DNA of 64,000 nt, from contig NZ_CYIG01000010.1 in NCBI RefSeq assembly GCF_001298675.1, positions 26,063 to 90,062 on the forward strand. Reading direction: 5' to 3'. The notes under the pieces were generated by a model. It was given only the letters and a program-made list of their open reading frames with translations. It did not search any database and was not told the DNA's origin. The position numbers were made by a program, and so were the translations under genes. This stretch comes from Paenacidovorax caeni (GTDB taxonomy: Bacteria; Pseudomonadota; Gammaproteobacteria; Burkholderiales; Burkholderiaceae_C). Of this stretch, positions 46,718 through 55,806 are shown in pieces (position 1 is the first letter of the stretch; every line of letters begins with the position of its first letter).

Positions 46718-48376
46718 ATGGCGCGAGCCGCCCCGATGTTGTCCTTCCGTCCGCGCTTGCTGGACGCGCTGCGCGGTTACGACCGCGCCCGCTTCGTACA
46801 GGACTTCGGCGCGGGCCTGACGGTCGCCGTCGTCGCGCTGCCGCTGGCCATGGCCTTCGCCATCGCCTCCGGCCTGCCGCCCGAGGCAGGGCTGTTCACC
46901 GCCATCATCGCGGGTTTCCTGATCTCCGCGCTCGGCGGCAGCCGGGTGCAGATCGGCGGACCGGCGGGTGCGTTCATCGTCATCGTCTACGGCATCGTGC
47001 AGCAGTACGGCGTGGCCAACCTCATCCTCGCCACCGCGCTGTCGGGCGTACTGCTGTTCCTCATGGGGGTGCTGCAGCTGGGCACGCTGGTGCGCTTCAT
47101 CCCCGTGGCCGTGGTCATCGGCTTCACCAACGGCATCGCAGTGCTGATCGCGCTGTCGCAGGTCAAAGACTTCCTGGGCCTCTCCATCGTGAAGATGCCG
47201 GGCGACTTCTTCGGCATGCTGGGTGCGCTGTACCAGCACCTGTCTACCCTCAACCCCTGGGCCACAGGGGTGGCCGCGGTGTCGCTGGCAGTGGTCGTGG
47301 GCTGGCAACGCTGGCTGCCCGCATGGCGCCACCCCTGGGCCAGCGCGCTCGCGCGCGTGCCCGGCTCCATCGTCGCGCTGGTGCTGGCGACCGCCGTGGT
47401 CGCGCTGTCGGGCATGCCGGTCGAGACCATCGGCAGCCGCTTCGGCGGCATCCCGGCCGGACTGCCGGCCTTCACCCTGCCCGACTTCAGCTGGGAGTCA
47501 GCGCGCCACCTGCTCATGCCGACGATCACGCTGGCGCTGCTGGGCGCGATCGAGTCGCTGCTGTGCGCGCGCGTGGCCGACGGCATGGTCAATGACCGCC
47601 ACGACCCGAACCAGGAGCTGATGGCGCAAGGCGTTGCCAACTTCGTCACGCCGTTCTTCGGCGGCATGCCTGCCACGGGCACCATTGCGCGCACCGTGAC
47701 CAACGTGAAAAGCGGTGCCACGAGCCCCGTCGCGGGCATGGTGCACGCGCTGGCACTGCTGCTGGTGATGCTGGTGGCCGCGCCGCTGGCCGGGTCCATC
47801 CCGCTGGCCACGCTGGCGGCAATTCTGATGTTCGTCGCCTGGAACATGGGCGAATGGCGCGAATTCGCACGGCTGAAAACCTACCGCCTGCCCTACCGGG
47901 TGACGCTGGTGTCCGTGTTCCTGCTGACGGTGGTTTTCGACCTGACGGTAGCGGTGGAGTTCGGCATCTTCGCCGCCTGCCTGACCTTCATCTACCGCAT
48001 CTCCAGCCTGTCGCGGGCCGAGCCGATCGGCTCCGACGACCTGCCTGTACTGGCCGGGCACGACGCGCGTGTCCAGGTCTGGCGGCTGTATGGCGCGCTC
48101 TTCTTCGGTGCCACCAAGCTGCTCGAGGCGATGGAAGACCACCTCCCCGCCCAGGCGCTGGTGCTGGATTTGAAGAACGTCATCTACGTCGATTCGACCG
48201 GCGCCGAGGCGCTGGAGAACCTGGCCCATGCCTGCGCAACGCACGGTGTGCGCCTGATCGTCTCGGGCCTGATGGGCCAACCGCTCGACATCCTGCGCCG
48301 TACCGGACTGTACGAGCAGCTGCAGCCCGAGCTGCAGCCCGACGTCGCCCGTGCAGCGGCGGCCGCGGTGGCGTGA
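46718..48376 (+). CDS. SulP family anion transporter with STAS domain
   Basis: 552-residue transporter of sulfate, bicarbonate or related anions. About 11-14 membrane helices (first at VAVVALPLAMAFAIASGL, with GSRVQIGGPAGAFIVIVYG in the substrate-binding region), then a cytoplasmic STAS domain (about 440-540, VLDLKNVIYVDSTGAEALE). The Shine-Dalgarno AGAGG lies before ATG 46718. It follows rsgA by 14 bases. No carbonic anhydrase is beside it, so the ion is not known. Confidence 0.92.
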   Translation: MARAAPMLSFRPRLLDALRGYDRARFVQDFGAGLTVAVVALPLAMAFAIASGLPPEAGLFTAIIAGFLISALGGSRVQIGGPAGAFIVIVYGIVQQYGVANLILATALSGVLLFLMGVLQLGTLVRFIPVAVVIGFTNGIAVLIALSQVKDFLGLSIVKMPGDFFGMLGALYQHLSTLNPWATGVAAVSLAVVVGWQRWLPAWRHPWASALARVPGSIVALVLATAVVALSGMPVETIGSRFGGIPAGLPAFTLPDFSWESARHLLMPTITLALLGAIESLLCARVADGMVNDRHDPNQELMAQGVANFVTPFFGGMPATGTIARTVTNVKSGATSPVAGMVHALALLLVMLVAAPLAGSIPLATLAAILMFVAWNMGEWREFARLKTYRLPYRVTLVSVFLLTVVFDLTVAVEFGIFAACLTFIYRISSLSRAEPIGSDDLPVLAGHDARVQVWRLYGALFFGATKLLEAMEDHLPAQALVLDLKNVIYVDSTGAEALENLAHACATHGVRLIVSGLMGQPLDILRRTGLYEQLQPELQPDVARAAAAAVA

Positions 48377-48382
48377 GCGCCG

Positions 48383-49465
48383 CTACACCAGCGCCCGCAG
48401 CGCCTGCACCAGCGCATCGCACTGTGCGGGCGTCCCGACGCTGATGCGCAGGTACTGGGCGATGCGCTCAGGCCGGGCGAAATGGCGCACCAGCACAGCG
48501 CGCTCGCGCAGCTGCGCCGCCAGCGTGGCCGCATCATGGTCCGGGTGGCGCACGAAGAGGAAGTTGGCCTGCGAGGGCAGCACCACAAAGCCCAGATCCT
48601 CCAGCGCCAGCAGCAGCCCCTCGCGGCTCTGCGCCACGGCACGGCAGGTTTGTTCGAAATACGCTTCGTCCTCGTAGGCGGCGCGTGCGCCAGCCTGGGC
48701 CAGACGGTCCAGCGGATAGGAATTGAAGCTGTCCTTGACGCGCTCCAGTGCATCAATCAGCGGCCGCTGGCCGAATGCCACGCCCACGCGCAGCCCGGCG
48801 AGCGAGCGCGACTTGGACAGCGTGTGCACCACCAGAAGGTTGGGGTAGCGCGCCACCAGGCCCACGGCGCTCTCGCCGCCGAAGTCCACATAGGCTTCAT
48901 CGACCAGCACCACGCGCTGCGGGCAGGCCTGCAGCAGTTGCTCGATCCGCGCCAGGGGCAGGCCGATGCCGGTTGGCGCATTCGGATTGGCCAGCACGAC
49001 GCCGGCACACGCCCCCTGCGCGGAGCGCGCGGCCAGCTGGTCCACGTCGATACCCAGGCCGGCATCCAGCGGCTGCAGCTCGGCGGCGATGCCCCACAGG
49101 CCGCAATACACGCGGTAGAAGCTGTAGGTGATGTCGGGCATCAGCAGCGGGGCGCCCGCATGCTGGAAGAACGCGAAGAAGGCATGCGCCAGCACTTCAT
49201 CCGAGCCATTGCCCACAAACACCTGCCCCACGTCCAAGCCATGCCGTGCCGCAATGGTTTCGCGCAAGGCCAGCGACTGCGGGTCGGGGTAGAGCTGCAG
49301 CCCCTGCTGCGCGGCCTGCGCAATGGCAGCCAGCGCGCGCGGCGATGGCGGATAGGGGTTCTCGTTGGTGTTGAGCTTGACCAGGCCGGGAATGCGGGGC
49401 TGCTCGCCCGGCACATAGGGCTGCAACCCGGCCACCACGGGGCTGCAGAGCGAAGAAACAGACAT
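48383..49465 (-). CDS. hisC: histidinol-phosphate aminotransferase
   Basis: PLP-dependent class I/II aminotransferase of histidine synthesis, 360 residues. It has [36 protein letters not shown], the PLP-aspartate region [25 protein letters not shown] and the Schiff-base lysine in [15 protein letters not shown]. It is not with other his genes. The start ATG at 49465 uses the Shine-Dalgarno AGGAG at 49474-49478, which belongs to a copy of the dispersed repeat. HisC and SulP genes converge with six bases between them. Confidence 0.93.
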   Translation of the reverse strand: MSVSSLCSPVVAGLQPYVPGEQPRIPGLVKLNTNENPYPPSPRALAAIAQAAQQGLQLYPDPQSLALRETIAARHGLDVGQVFVGNGSDEVLAHAFFAFFQHAGAPLLMPDITYSFYRVYCGLWGIAAELQPLDAGLGIDVDQLAARSAQGACAGVVLANPNAPTGIGLPLARIEQLLQACPQRVVLVDEAYVDFGGESAVGLVARYPNLLVVHTLSKSRSLAGLRVGVAFGQRPLIDALERVKDSFNSYPLDRLAQAGARAAYEDEAYFEQTCRAVAQSREGLLLALEDLGFVVLPSQANFLFVRHPDHDAATLAAQLRERAVLVRHFARPERIAQYLRISVGTPAQCDALVQALRALV

Positions 49466-49469
49466 GCGC

Positions 49470-49534
49470 GGAACTCCTGATTTCATAGCTTCCAGCGCTT
49501 ATCCAGAAAGGGCTGGAGCCCGATTTAACTCAAA
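49470..49534 (+). repeat. dispersed palindromic repeat, copy 12
   Basis: CTCCTGATTTCATAGCTTCC, AGCGCTTA, spacer, AAAGGGCTGGAGCCCGATT. On the hisC strand its edge AGGAG acts as the ribosome binding site. Confidence 0.8.
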
Positions 49535-49544
49535 AAAGGCAAGC

Positions 49545-50507
49545 TCAGCCAAGCAGGCGGGCCAGCGTCAACAGCGCCAGCAGCAGCATCCACACCACCA
49601 CCGAGCGCCAGACCAGACCGACGACGCTGCGCAGGTGGCCTACCTCGGGCTCGCGCCCGGGGGTGATGCCGCTGTCGCCCTCGCTGGCAGCGGCGCCATC
49701 GGCCTCGACACGCGAACGCAGGGCCTCGCCGCCCAGGCGCACGTTGATGGCGCCCGAGGTGGCGGCGAGCAGCACGCCGTCGTTGTCGTTGGGGAAGTTC
49801 TGGGCATGGAAGCGCCAGCCTTCGATGGCTTCTTCGAAATTGCCGACCACGGCAAAGCTCAGCGCCGTCAGCCGCGCGGGCAGCCAGTCGATCACCGTCC
49901 AGGCCCGGGCCGCCGACTGCTGCAGGGCGGTGCTGCCTTTGTCGGCCTTGTCTTCGTCGTAATAGCGCGCGGCAAACTCGGCCAGACGGTAAAGCACCGC
50001 TCCGGTGGGCCCCATGCCCAGTGCCGCCAGGATGGAGAACCAGCCCAACACGCCAAACACATGGCGGTGCGCGGCAATGACCGAGTACTCGATCACATGG
50101 CGCACGATCTCGCTGCGCGGCAACTGCCCCACTTCGACCTGCTGCCAGTGCGCCAGCGCGGCGCGTGCAGCGTCTTCATCGGCCGACTCCAGGGCATCGC
50201 GGATGCGCGTGAAATGGTGGCTGAACTGGCGAAAACCCAGCGTGATATAGAGCACCGCGACGTTCCACAGCACCGCCAGGGGCCAGCCCACGCCCCACAG
50301 CAACAGCCAATGGATGCCCAGCGCCACCAGTGCCGGCAGCACCACCGTCAGGCCCCAGGCCACCCAGCCATGGTGCTGGCGACCCGCGTCGAAATTACGG
50401 CGCACCGAAAACGCCCACGCACGCACACCGGCGTGAATGGGATTGATGCGGGACAGGGGGCGCGCCTGCTCGATCAGCAGAGCGAACAGGATGGCGAAGA
50501 AACTCAT
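49545..50507 (-). CDS. CobD/CbiB family membrane protein
   Basis: 320-residue membrane protein related to CobD/CbiB, the adenosylcobinamide-phosphate synthase of B12 assembly. It has SFFAILFALLIEQARPL at the start, several membrane helices, FVVGNFEEAIEGW-like central part (VVGNFEEAIEGWRFHA) and LLAATSGAINVRLGG, which parallels the conserved active-site loop of the family. No other cobalamin gene is near, so the B12 role is unproven. ATG 50507 is preferred to an upstream TTG. Confidence 0.8.
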   Translation of the reverse strand: MSFFAILFALLIEQARPLSRINPIHAGVRAWAFSVRRNFDAGRQHHGWVAWGLTVVLPALVALGIHWLLLWGVGWPLAVLWNVAVLYITLGFRQFSHHFTRIRDALESADEDAARAALAHWQQVEVGQLPRSEIVRHVIEYSVIAAHRHVFGVLGWFSILAALGMGPTGAVLYRLAEFAARYYDEDKADKGSTALQQSAARAWTVIDWLPARLTALSFAVVGNFEEAIEGWRFHAQNFPNDNDGVLLAATSGAINVRLGGEALRSRVEADGAAASEGDSGITPGREPEVGHLRSVVGLVWRSVVVWMLLLALLTLARLLG

Positions 50508-50656
50508 GGGCGCCAATCATACTGGCGCCGCCCGCACGGCCTGCGAAGCGCTCCCGCATACGGGTTTGCATTCCATCGGATACCTAGGCGGGAAGCCGCA
50601 GACAGTGCTGTCGCACGGCAAGGCGAACCAACGACGTTGGTAAAGGCCAACCCCTA

Positions 50657-51352
50657 TCAGGCGCGCATGAAACGGTAGAAATTACGCAGCATGCCCGCCG
50701 TAGCGCCCCAGATGAAGCGGTTCTTGTCCCCGTCTTGGTAGGGCATGGAGAACCATTCGCGCCGCACGCCGCCCCACTCCACCACATGGTGGCGGTGGTG
50801 CGCCGGGTCGAGCAGAAAGGCCAGCGGCACCTCGAACACGTCAGCCACCTCGTGCGGGTTGGCCTGCAGCGCGGCATCGGGCCGCACCAGGCCCACGATG
50901 GGCGTAATGATGAAGGACGAGCCCGTGACGTAGGTGGACAGCGGCCCCAGCACTTCAACGCAGCCCGGGTCGAGCCCAACCTCTTCCTGCGCCTCGCGCA
51001 GCGCCGTGGCGGCGGGGCTGGCATCTTCGGGGTCGGCGCGCCCCCCCGGAAAGGCGATCTGCCCGGAATGCGTGGACAGGTGCGCCGTGCGCTCGGTCAG
51101 CAGCACCATGGGCTGGGCGCGCAGCACGATGGGCACCAGCACCGAAGCCTGCGCGGGCTCGCGCTGCATGAATTTCTTTTCCAGCACCACTTCGGGCTGC
51201 CAAGCCGGCGGCGCAGCAAAGCGCTGGCGCAGGGCTGCAGGCGTCTGGTCCTGCAGTGGCACGGCGGGCAGATCCACATCGACGCGCGCCACGGGTACGC
51301 TGCGCGGATCGAACGCAGGCAAGGGGGTGAAGGCGGGGGCAGGCTGGGTCAC
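50657..51352 (-). CDS. NUDIX hydrolase, CoA pyrophosphatase-like
   Basis: 231 residues. The NUDIX box is complete: GGRADPEDASPAATALREAQEEVGL in order (start GGRADPEDASPAAT, end REAQEEVGL). The preceding THSGQIAFPGG is the NuCoA pattern of CoA pyrophosphatases (NudL/PcD1 type), which cleave CoA to phosphopantetheine. It begins just behind the rplS terminator. Cytoplasmic. Confidence 0.9.
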   Translation of the reverse strand: MTQPAPAFTPLPAFDPRSVPVARVDVDLPAVPLQDQTPAALRQRFAAPPAWQPEVVLEKKFMQREPAQASVLVPIVLRAQPMVLLTERTAHLSTHSGQIAFPGGRADPEDASPAATALREAQEEVGLDPGCVEVLGPLSTYVTGSSFIITPIVGLVRPDAALQANPHEVADVFEVPLAFLLDPAHHRHHVVEWGGVRREWFSMPYQDGDKNRFIWGATAGMLRNFYRFMRA

Positions 51353-51362
51353 GCTCAGACAA

Positions 51363-51395
51363 TAAAAAAGCCGCTACAGGGGCACTGTAGCGGCT
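51363..51395 (-). terminator. terminator of the rpsP-rimM-trmD-rplS operon
   Basis: Perfect 11-base stem AGCCGCTACAG / CTGTAGCGGCT (51369-51379, 51385-51395) and a T run on the minus strand, 26 bases after rplS. Confidence 0.95.
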
Positions 51396-51421
51396 GTGCA
51401 GGAAGACTGCAGACGCGGTGC

Positions 51422-51805
51422 TTATGCAGCAGCCACGGGCGCGGCCTTGCGGGCCGGCAGCTTTTCCTTGATACGGGCCGACTTGCCGCTGCGCTCGCGC
51501 AGGTAGTACAGCTTGGCGCGGCGCACATCGCCACGGCGCTTGACTTCGATCTTGGCGATCAGCGGGCTGTAGGTCTGGAACGTACGCTCCACGCCTTCGC
51601 CGCTGGAGATCTTGCGCACGGTGAAGCCGCTGTTGAGGCCACGGTTGCGCTTGGCGATCACCACGCCTTCATAGGCCTGCACGCGCTTGCGGTTGCCTTC
51701 CACCACGTTCACGCTCACGATGACGGTGTCGCCGGGCGCGAATTCGGGGATTTCCTTGTTCAAGCGGGCGATTTCTTCCTGCTCGAGAGTCTGGATCAGA
51801 TTCAT
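51422..51805 (-). CDS. rplS: 50S ribosomal protein L19
   Basis: Large-subunit protein L19 at the 30S-50S interface, 127 residues. It starts [20 protein letters not shown] and has [40 protein letters not shown] and [18 protein letters not shown]. Upstream in-frame codons are not conserved. Last gene of the rpsP operon, with about 120 bases from trmD. The Lys/Ala-rich tail is normal. Confidence 0.98.
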   Translation of the reverse strand: MNLIQTLEQEEIARLNKEIPEFAPGDTVIVSVNVVEGNRKRVQAYEGVVIAKRNRGLNSGFTVRKISSGEGVERTFQTYSPLIAKIEVKRRGDVRRAKLYYLRERSGKSARIKEKLPARKAAPVAAA

Positions 51806-51925
51806 GGTTGCATCCAACGATCTTGTCCGCGCCAGGATTGGCATGCGTCGGGATTGACGGTGTGTGGCTGCGAGCACCTTGAGAGCACTTTGCAGCGGCC
51901 GGCCAGAGGATCGAAAAGCCTTTGA

Positions 51926-52693
51926 TTATAGCTTGCCGGGCAAATTTGCCAAAACGGCTTCATCCTGGCGCGACAGCCGCCCTTGCGCGCGGGCCGCAGC
52001 AATCAGATCGGGCCGGTGGCTGGCCGTGGCCTGCAGGCTCTGCGCACGGCGCCAGCGTTCGATCTCGGCATGGTGGCCCGACAGCAGCGCGGGCGGCACT
52101 GCCTGGCCGCGCCAAACCTCAGGGCGGGTGTAGTGCGGGCAGTCGAGCAGCCCATCAAGCTCTGGATTGAAGCTGTCGAACTGGTGGCTGCCAGCGTCGT
52201 GCAACACGCCGGGCTGCAGCCGCGTCACAGCGTCCAGCAGCGCCATTGCCGGAATCTCGCCGCCGGACAGCACGAAATCGCCCAGGCTGATCTGCCGCTG
52301 CACCTCGGCGTCGATAAAGCGCTGATCCACCCCTTCGTAGCGCCCGCACAGCAGGATGGCGCCCGGGCCCTGCGCCCACTGCGCCACGCCCTCGTGGTTC
52401 AGGCGCTCGCCTATGGGCGAGAACAGCACCAGCGGCGCCTGCGCGTCCAGCGCTTCGGCCCGGTCGGCGCGAATGGCGGCCAGGCAGCGCGCCAGCGGCT
52501 CGGCCAGCATCACCATGCCAGGGCCGCCGCCGAAAGGACGGTCGTCGACGCGGCGGTAGTTGCCCTCGGCGAAGTCGCGCGGGTTCCACAGGTGCACCGC
52601 CACCTGGCCACTGGCGTAGGCGCGTCGCGTCACGCCGCTGGCCAGGAACGGTGCGAACAACTCGGGAAACAGGGTGATGAGGTCGAAGCGCAT
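51926..52693 (-). CDS. trmD: tRNA (guanine-N1)-methyltransferase TrmD
   Basis: Methylates G37 of tRNAs to prevent frameshifting; 255 residues, trefoil-knot (SPOUT) enzyme. It has MRFDLITLFPELFAPFL, LLCGRYEGVDQRFIDAEV and SLGDFVLSGGEIPAMALLDA, the knot that holds SAM. Located between rimM (12 bases) and rplS in the standard order. Confidence 0.98.
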   Translation of the reverse strand: MRFDLITLFPELFAPFLASGVTRRAYASGQVAVHLWNPRDFAEGNYRRVDDRPFGGGPGMVMLAEPLARCLAAIRADRAEALDAQAPLVLFSPIGERLNHEGVAQWAQGPGAILLCGRYEGVDQRFIDAEVQRQISLGDFVLSGGEIPAMALLDAVTRLQPGVLHDAGSHQFDSFNPELDGLLDCPHYTRPEVWRGQAVPPALLSGHHAEIERWRRAQSLQATASHRPDLIAAARAQGRLSRQDEAVLANLPGKL

Positions 52694-52705
52694 GGGTGCG
52701 CTGGC

Positions 52706-53275
52706 TCAGTAATCGGGCTGCCAATCGACGGTGATCGACTTGCCGGGCAGATCCACCTTGTCCACAAAGGCAGAGACGAAGGGAATCATGCGCTCGCGCG
52801 CCTTGCCGTCCTCTTCATAGGCGAGTACCAGCACGGTCTGCGGCCCCGTCGACAGCAGTTCACGCACCCGGCCCAGGGCCACACCCTCGCGGTTGACCAC
52901 GTCCAGGCCGATCAGATCCACCCAGTAGTACTCGTCCTCGGCGGTCTGCGGAAAAAAGGCACGCGAGACAAAAATGCGTGCCCCACGCAGCGCCTCGGCG
53001 GCATTGCGGTCCTCCACCCCCTGGGCGCTGGCGACAATGGCATCCGAGTGCGTGCGCGTCTGGCGCGGCTCCAGCAGCACGGTGCCGCTGAAGGTCTTGG
53101 CGCCCTTTTCGGACGGCTGCAGATACCACTGGGGTGCTGCGAACAGCGCTTCAGGGCTGGCGCTGTGCGCCTGCACCTTGAACCAGCCCTTGACGCCCCA
53201 GGCATCGGCAATGCGGCCCACCTCTACCGCATCAGCGGGGAGTTCGGCCGGCTTGAGTGGAGGAAAGGAAGACAT
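52706..53275 (-). CDS. rimM: 16S rRNA processing protein RimM
   Basis: Ribosome maturation factor for the 30S head; 189 residues. N-terminal RimM domain (VEVGRIADAWGVKGWFKVQ) and C-terminal PRC barrel (YYWVDLIGLDVVNREGV). The start MSSFPPLKP at 53275 follows GGAAAGGAAG. Between it and rpsP lies a hairpin that may reduce its expression. Confidence 0.96.
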   Translation of the reverse strand: MSSFPPLKPAELPADAVEVGRIADAWGVKGWFKVQAHSASPEALFAAPQWYLQPSEKGAKTFSGTVLLEPRQTRTHSDAIVASAQGVEDRNAAEALRGARIFVSRAFFPQTAEDEYYWVDLIGLDVVNREGVALGRVRELLSTGPQTVLVLAYEEDGKARERMIPFVSAFVDKVDLPGKSITVDWQPDY

Positions 53276-53284
53276 GACGCTCTG

Positions 53285-53333
53285 GAAAAAGAAAAAGGCG
53301 GGGCCGCCAGTATCTACTGACGGCACCCGCCCC
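53285..53333 (-). promoter_or_regulatory. hairpin attenuator between rpsP and rimM
   Basis: Minus strand stem GCCGTCAGT / ACTGGCGGC (one G-U pair; 53303-53311 with 53316-53324), followed by T-rich CTTTTTCTTTTTC. It looks like a partial terminator inside the operon. Confidence 0.55.
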
Positions 53334-53353
53334 TGGAGGGCCTGAAAAAAGAA

Positions 53354-53608
53354 TCAGGCGGCTGCCTTCTTGGCGGCTTGCTTGGCCAGGCGCTCGACGG
53401 TGTCGGACGCTTGGGCGCCCACGCCGAGCCAGTAGGCCAGACGATCTTGAGCAATGCGCAGACCTTCCTCGCCATCCTTGGCCAGGGGGTTGTAGAAGCC
53501 CAGACGCTCGATGAAGCGGCCGTCACGGCGCACGCGCTTGTCGGCGACGACGATGTTGTAGAACGGACGGGCCTTGGAGCCGCCGCGGGAGAGTCGAATG
53601 ACGACCAT
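53354..53608 (-). CDS. rpsP: 30S ribosomal protein S16
   Basis: Small-subunit protein S16, 84 residues. It starts [20 protein letters not shown] and has [18 protein letters not shown]. First gene of the operon rpsP-rimM-trmD-rplS. The lysine/alanine-rich tail (KQAAKKAAA) is common. Confidence 0.98.
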   Translation of the reverse strand: MVVIRLSRGGSKARPFYNIVVADKRVRRDGRFIERLGFYNPLAKDGEEGLRIAQDRLAYWLGVGAQASDTVERLAKQAAKKAAA

Positions 53609-53741
53609 GATTTATCCTTCGGGTGGAGAACATGCAGCACCTGCTGCCGTTCCATATTCTTGCGGCGTTTGAGACACGCGACTTGGCCACCCGGCCAGCG
53701 ACACGCAGCAAAGCCGCCAATTATAGCCAGTTCGTTTTTCG

Positions 53742-54269
53742 ATGCCACATATCCGCGCCAGCCGCGACGCAGACGTCGCCGCCATCACAGCCATCTACGC
53801 CCACCACGTGCTGCACGGCACCGGCACGTTCGAAACCGAGCCGCCCAGCGCCACCGACATGGCCGCGCGCCGCGCCGATGTGCTGGGCAAGGGCCTGCCC
53901 TACCTCGTGGCCGAGCACGACGGACAGGTACTCGGCTTCGCCTACTGCAACTGGTTCAAGCCACGCCCGGCCTACCGCTACTCGGCCGAAGACTCGGTGT
54001 ATATCCTCGATTCAGCGCGGGGCCAGGGCCTGGGCCGGCTGCTGCTCAGCGCGCTGTGCGAGGCCGCGCAGGCTGCGGGCGTGCGCAAGATGCTGGCGGT
54101 GGTGGGCGACTCGGCCAATGCCGGCTCCATTGGCCTGCACCGCACCTGCGGCTTCACCCACGCAGGCACGCTGCGCTCGGTGGGCTGGAAGTTCGGCACC
54201 TGGCTGGACGTGGTGTTGATGGAAAAGCCCCTAGGCGAAGGCGACGCCAGCCCGCCTGCGGCGCCATGA
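53742..54269 (+). CDS. GNAT N-acetyltransferase, phosphinothricin acetyltransferase-like
   Basis: 175-residue acetyltransferase. The N-terminus IRASRDADVAAITAIYAHHV and GTGTFETEPPS are typical of the phosphinothricin/methionine sulfoximine class; the acetyl-CoA motif A is DSARGQGLGRLLLSALCEAA, and HRTCGFTHAGTLRSVGWKFG completes it. Likely cytoplasmic detoxification of amino-acid analogues. It is divergent from rpsP. Its stop overlaps the start of the TM2 gene (ATGA). Confidence 0.9.
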   Translation: MPHIRASRDADVAAITAIYAHHVLHGTGTFETEPPSATDMAARRADVLGKGLPYLVAEHDGQVLGFAYCNWFKPRPAYRYSAEDSVYILDSARGQGLGRLLLSALCEAAQAAGVRKMLAVVGDSANAGSIGLHRTCGFTHAGTLRSVGWKFGTWLDVVLMEKPLGEGDASPPAAP

Positions 54270-54712
54270 AGAGCAAGACCCTGGCCACCTGGCTGGCCTT
54301 CCTCGGCGGGCCGCTGGGCCTGCACCGCTTCTACCTGCATGGCGCGCGCGATCTGCTCGGCTGGCTGCTGCCCCTGGTAACGGGGTTGGGCATGTACGGC
54401 ATCGCGCGTGTACAAGCGCTAGGGCATGACGACCCGCTGAGCTGGCTGCTGGTGCCGCTGCTGGGTTTCACGGTGGCAGGGTGTGCACTGCGCGCCATCC
54501 TCTACGGTCTGACGCCGACCGCGCGCTGGAACGCACGCTTCAACCCTGAGCACCCGGCCGATGAAGCTGCTGGCGCCACGCACTGGCTCACCGTGATGGG
54601 CATCGCGCTGTCACTGATGGTCGGCGCCGGCATGCTCATGGCGAGCCTGGCGTTCAGTTTTCAGCACTATTTCGAGTACCAGATCGAGGAAGCGCGCAAG
54701 ATTTCACAATGA
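54266..54712 (+). CDS. TM2-like membrane protein
   Basis: 148 residues, three or four membrane helices. The N-terminal LATWLAFLGGPLGLHRFYLH resembles the TM2 domain (a helix ending in GxxGxHRFYLG). Coupled to the GNAT gene by a four-base overlap. Function unknown. The tail ends QIEEARKISQ; its end lies in the edge of a dispersed repeat copy. Confidence 0.75.
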   Translation: MKSKTLATWLAFLGGPLGLHRFYLHGARDLLGWLLPLVTGLGMYGIARVQALGHDDPLSWLLVPLLGFTVAGCALRAILYGLTPTARWNARFNPEHPADEAAGATHWLTVMGIALSLMVGAGMLMASLAFSFQHYFEYQIEEARKISQ

Positions 54713-54764
54713 AATCAGACTCCAACGCTTGCCTGGCAAGCGCTGGAAGCTATGAAAACCGCAG
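54708..54764 (-). repeat. dispersed palindromic repeat, copy 13
   Basis: CAGACTCCAACGCTTGCC, AAGCGCTGGAAGCTATGAAA. Sits between the convergent TM2 and Pit genes and touches both. Confidence 0.75.
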
Positions 54765-54767
54765 CAA

Positions 54768-55778
54768 TCAATACAGCTGCAGGCTGACCCAATAGGCAAT
54801 CGCCGCGACAAACGCGCTGGCCGGAATGGTCAGAATCCAGGCCCAGACGATGTTGCCCGCCACCCCCCAGCGCACGGCGCTGGCGCGCTGCGTGGAACCC
54901 ACACCAACAATCGCACCGGTGATGGTATGGGTGGTGGACACGGGAATACCCAGCATGGTGGCCAGGAACAGCGTCATGGCGCCACCGGTTTCGGCGCAGA
55001 ACCCGCCCACGGGCTTGAGCTTGGTGATCTTCTGGCCCATGGTCTTGACGATGCGCCAACCGCCGAACATGGTGCCCAGGCCGATGGCCGCATAGCAGGA
55101 CACGATGGTCCAGGTCGGCGGCGAAGCGTCGCTGGCCGAGGCATAGCCCGTGGCGATGAGCAGCAGCCAGATGATGCCGATGGTCTTCTGCGCGTCGTTG
55201 CCACCGTGGCCCAGGCTGTAGGCGCCGGCCGAGAGCAGTTGCAGGCGACGGAACCACTTGTCCACCTTGTTCGGGCGGGTGCGGCGGAAGATCCAGGCGA
55301 CGACCACCATCATGACCGAGCCAAGAATGAAGCCGAGCAGCGGCGACACGAAGATGAAAGCCACGGTCTTGAGGATGCCGCCTGCCACCAAGGCGTTGGC
55401 GCCCGACTTGGCAATGACTGCACCGACGATGCCACCGATCAGTGCGTGCGAGGAGCTGCTCGGAATGCCGTAGTACCAGGTGATGACGTTCCAGGTAATG
55501 GCGCCGACCAGCGCCCCGAACACCACGTGCGTATCGACCACCCCGGGCTGAACGATGCCCTTGCCGATGGTGGCGGCCACGCTCAGGTGGAAGATGAAGA
55601 TGGCGACGAAGTTGAAGAAGGCCGCAAACAACACGGCCTGCGTGGGCCGCAGCACGCCCGTGGAGACCACGGTGGCGATGGAGTTGGCGGCGTCGTGGAA
55701 GCCGTTCATGAAGTCGAACACGATGGCCAGCGCCACCAGCACGACCACGACCCATAGCGCGGTTTGTACCGTTTCCAT
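54768..55778 (-). CDS. pit: inorganic phosphate transporter, Pit family
   Basis: Low-affinity phosphate (metal-phosphate) : proton symporter, 336 residues, about ten helices. The two inverted signature repeats are FDFMNGFHDAANSIATVVST (about 20-39) and YSLGHGGNDAQKTIGIIW (about 190-207), with GIPVSTTHTITGAIVG near the end. DUF47/PhoU-like gene lies 28 bases upstream on the same strand, forming the usual DUF47-pit operon. Confidence 0.96.
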   Translation of the reverse strand: METVQTALWVVVVLVALAIVFDFMNGFHDAANSIATVVSTGVLRPTQAVLFAAFFNFVAIFIFHLSVAATIGKGIVQPGVVDTHVVFGALVGAITWNVITWYYGIPSSSSHALIGGIVGAVIAKSGANALVAGGILKTVAFIFVSPLLGFILGSVMMVVVAWIFRRTRPNKVDKWFRRLQLLSAGAYSLGHGGNDAQKTIGIIWLLLIATGYASASDASPPTWTIVSCYAAIGLGTMFGGWRIVKTMGQKITKLKPVGGFCAETGGAMTLFLATMLGIPVSTTHTITGAIVGVGSTQRASAVRWGVAGNIVWAWILTIPASAFVAAIAYWVSLQLY

Positions 55779-55806
55779 GGTGAAAAGAGCCTTTACGCGC
55801 GAGGCG

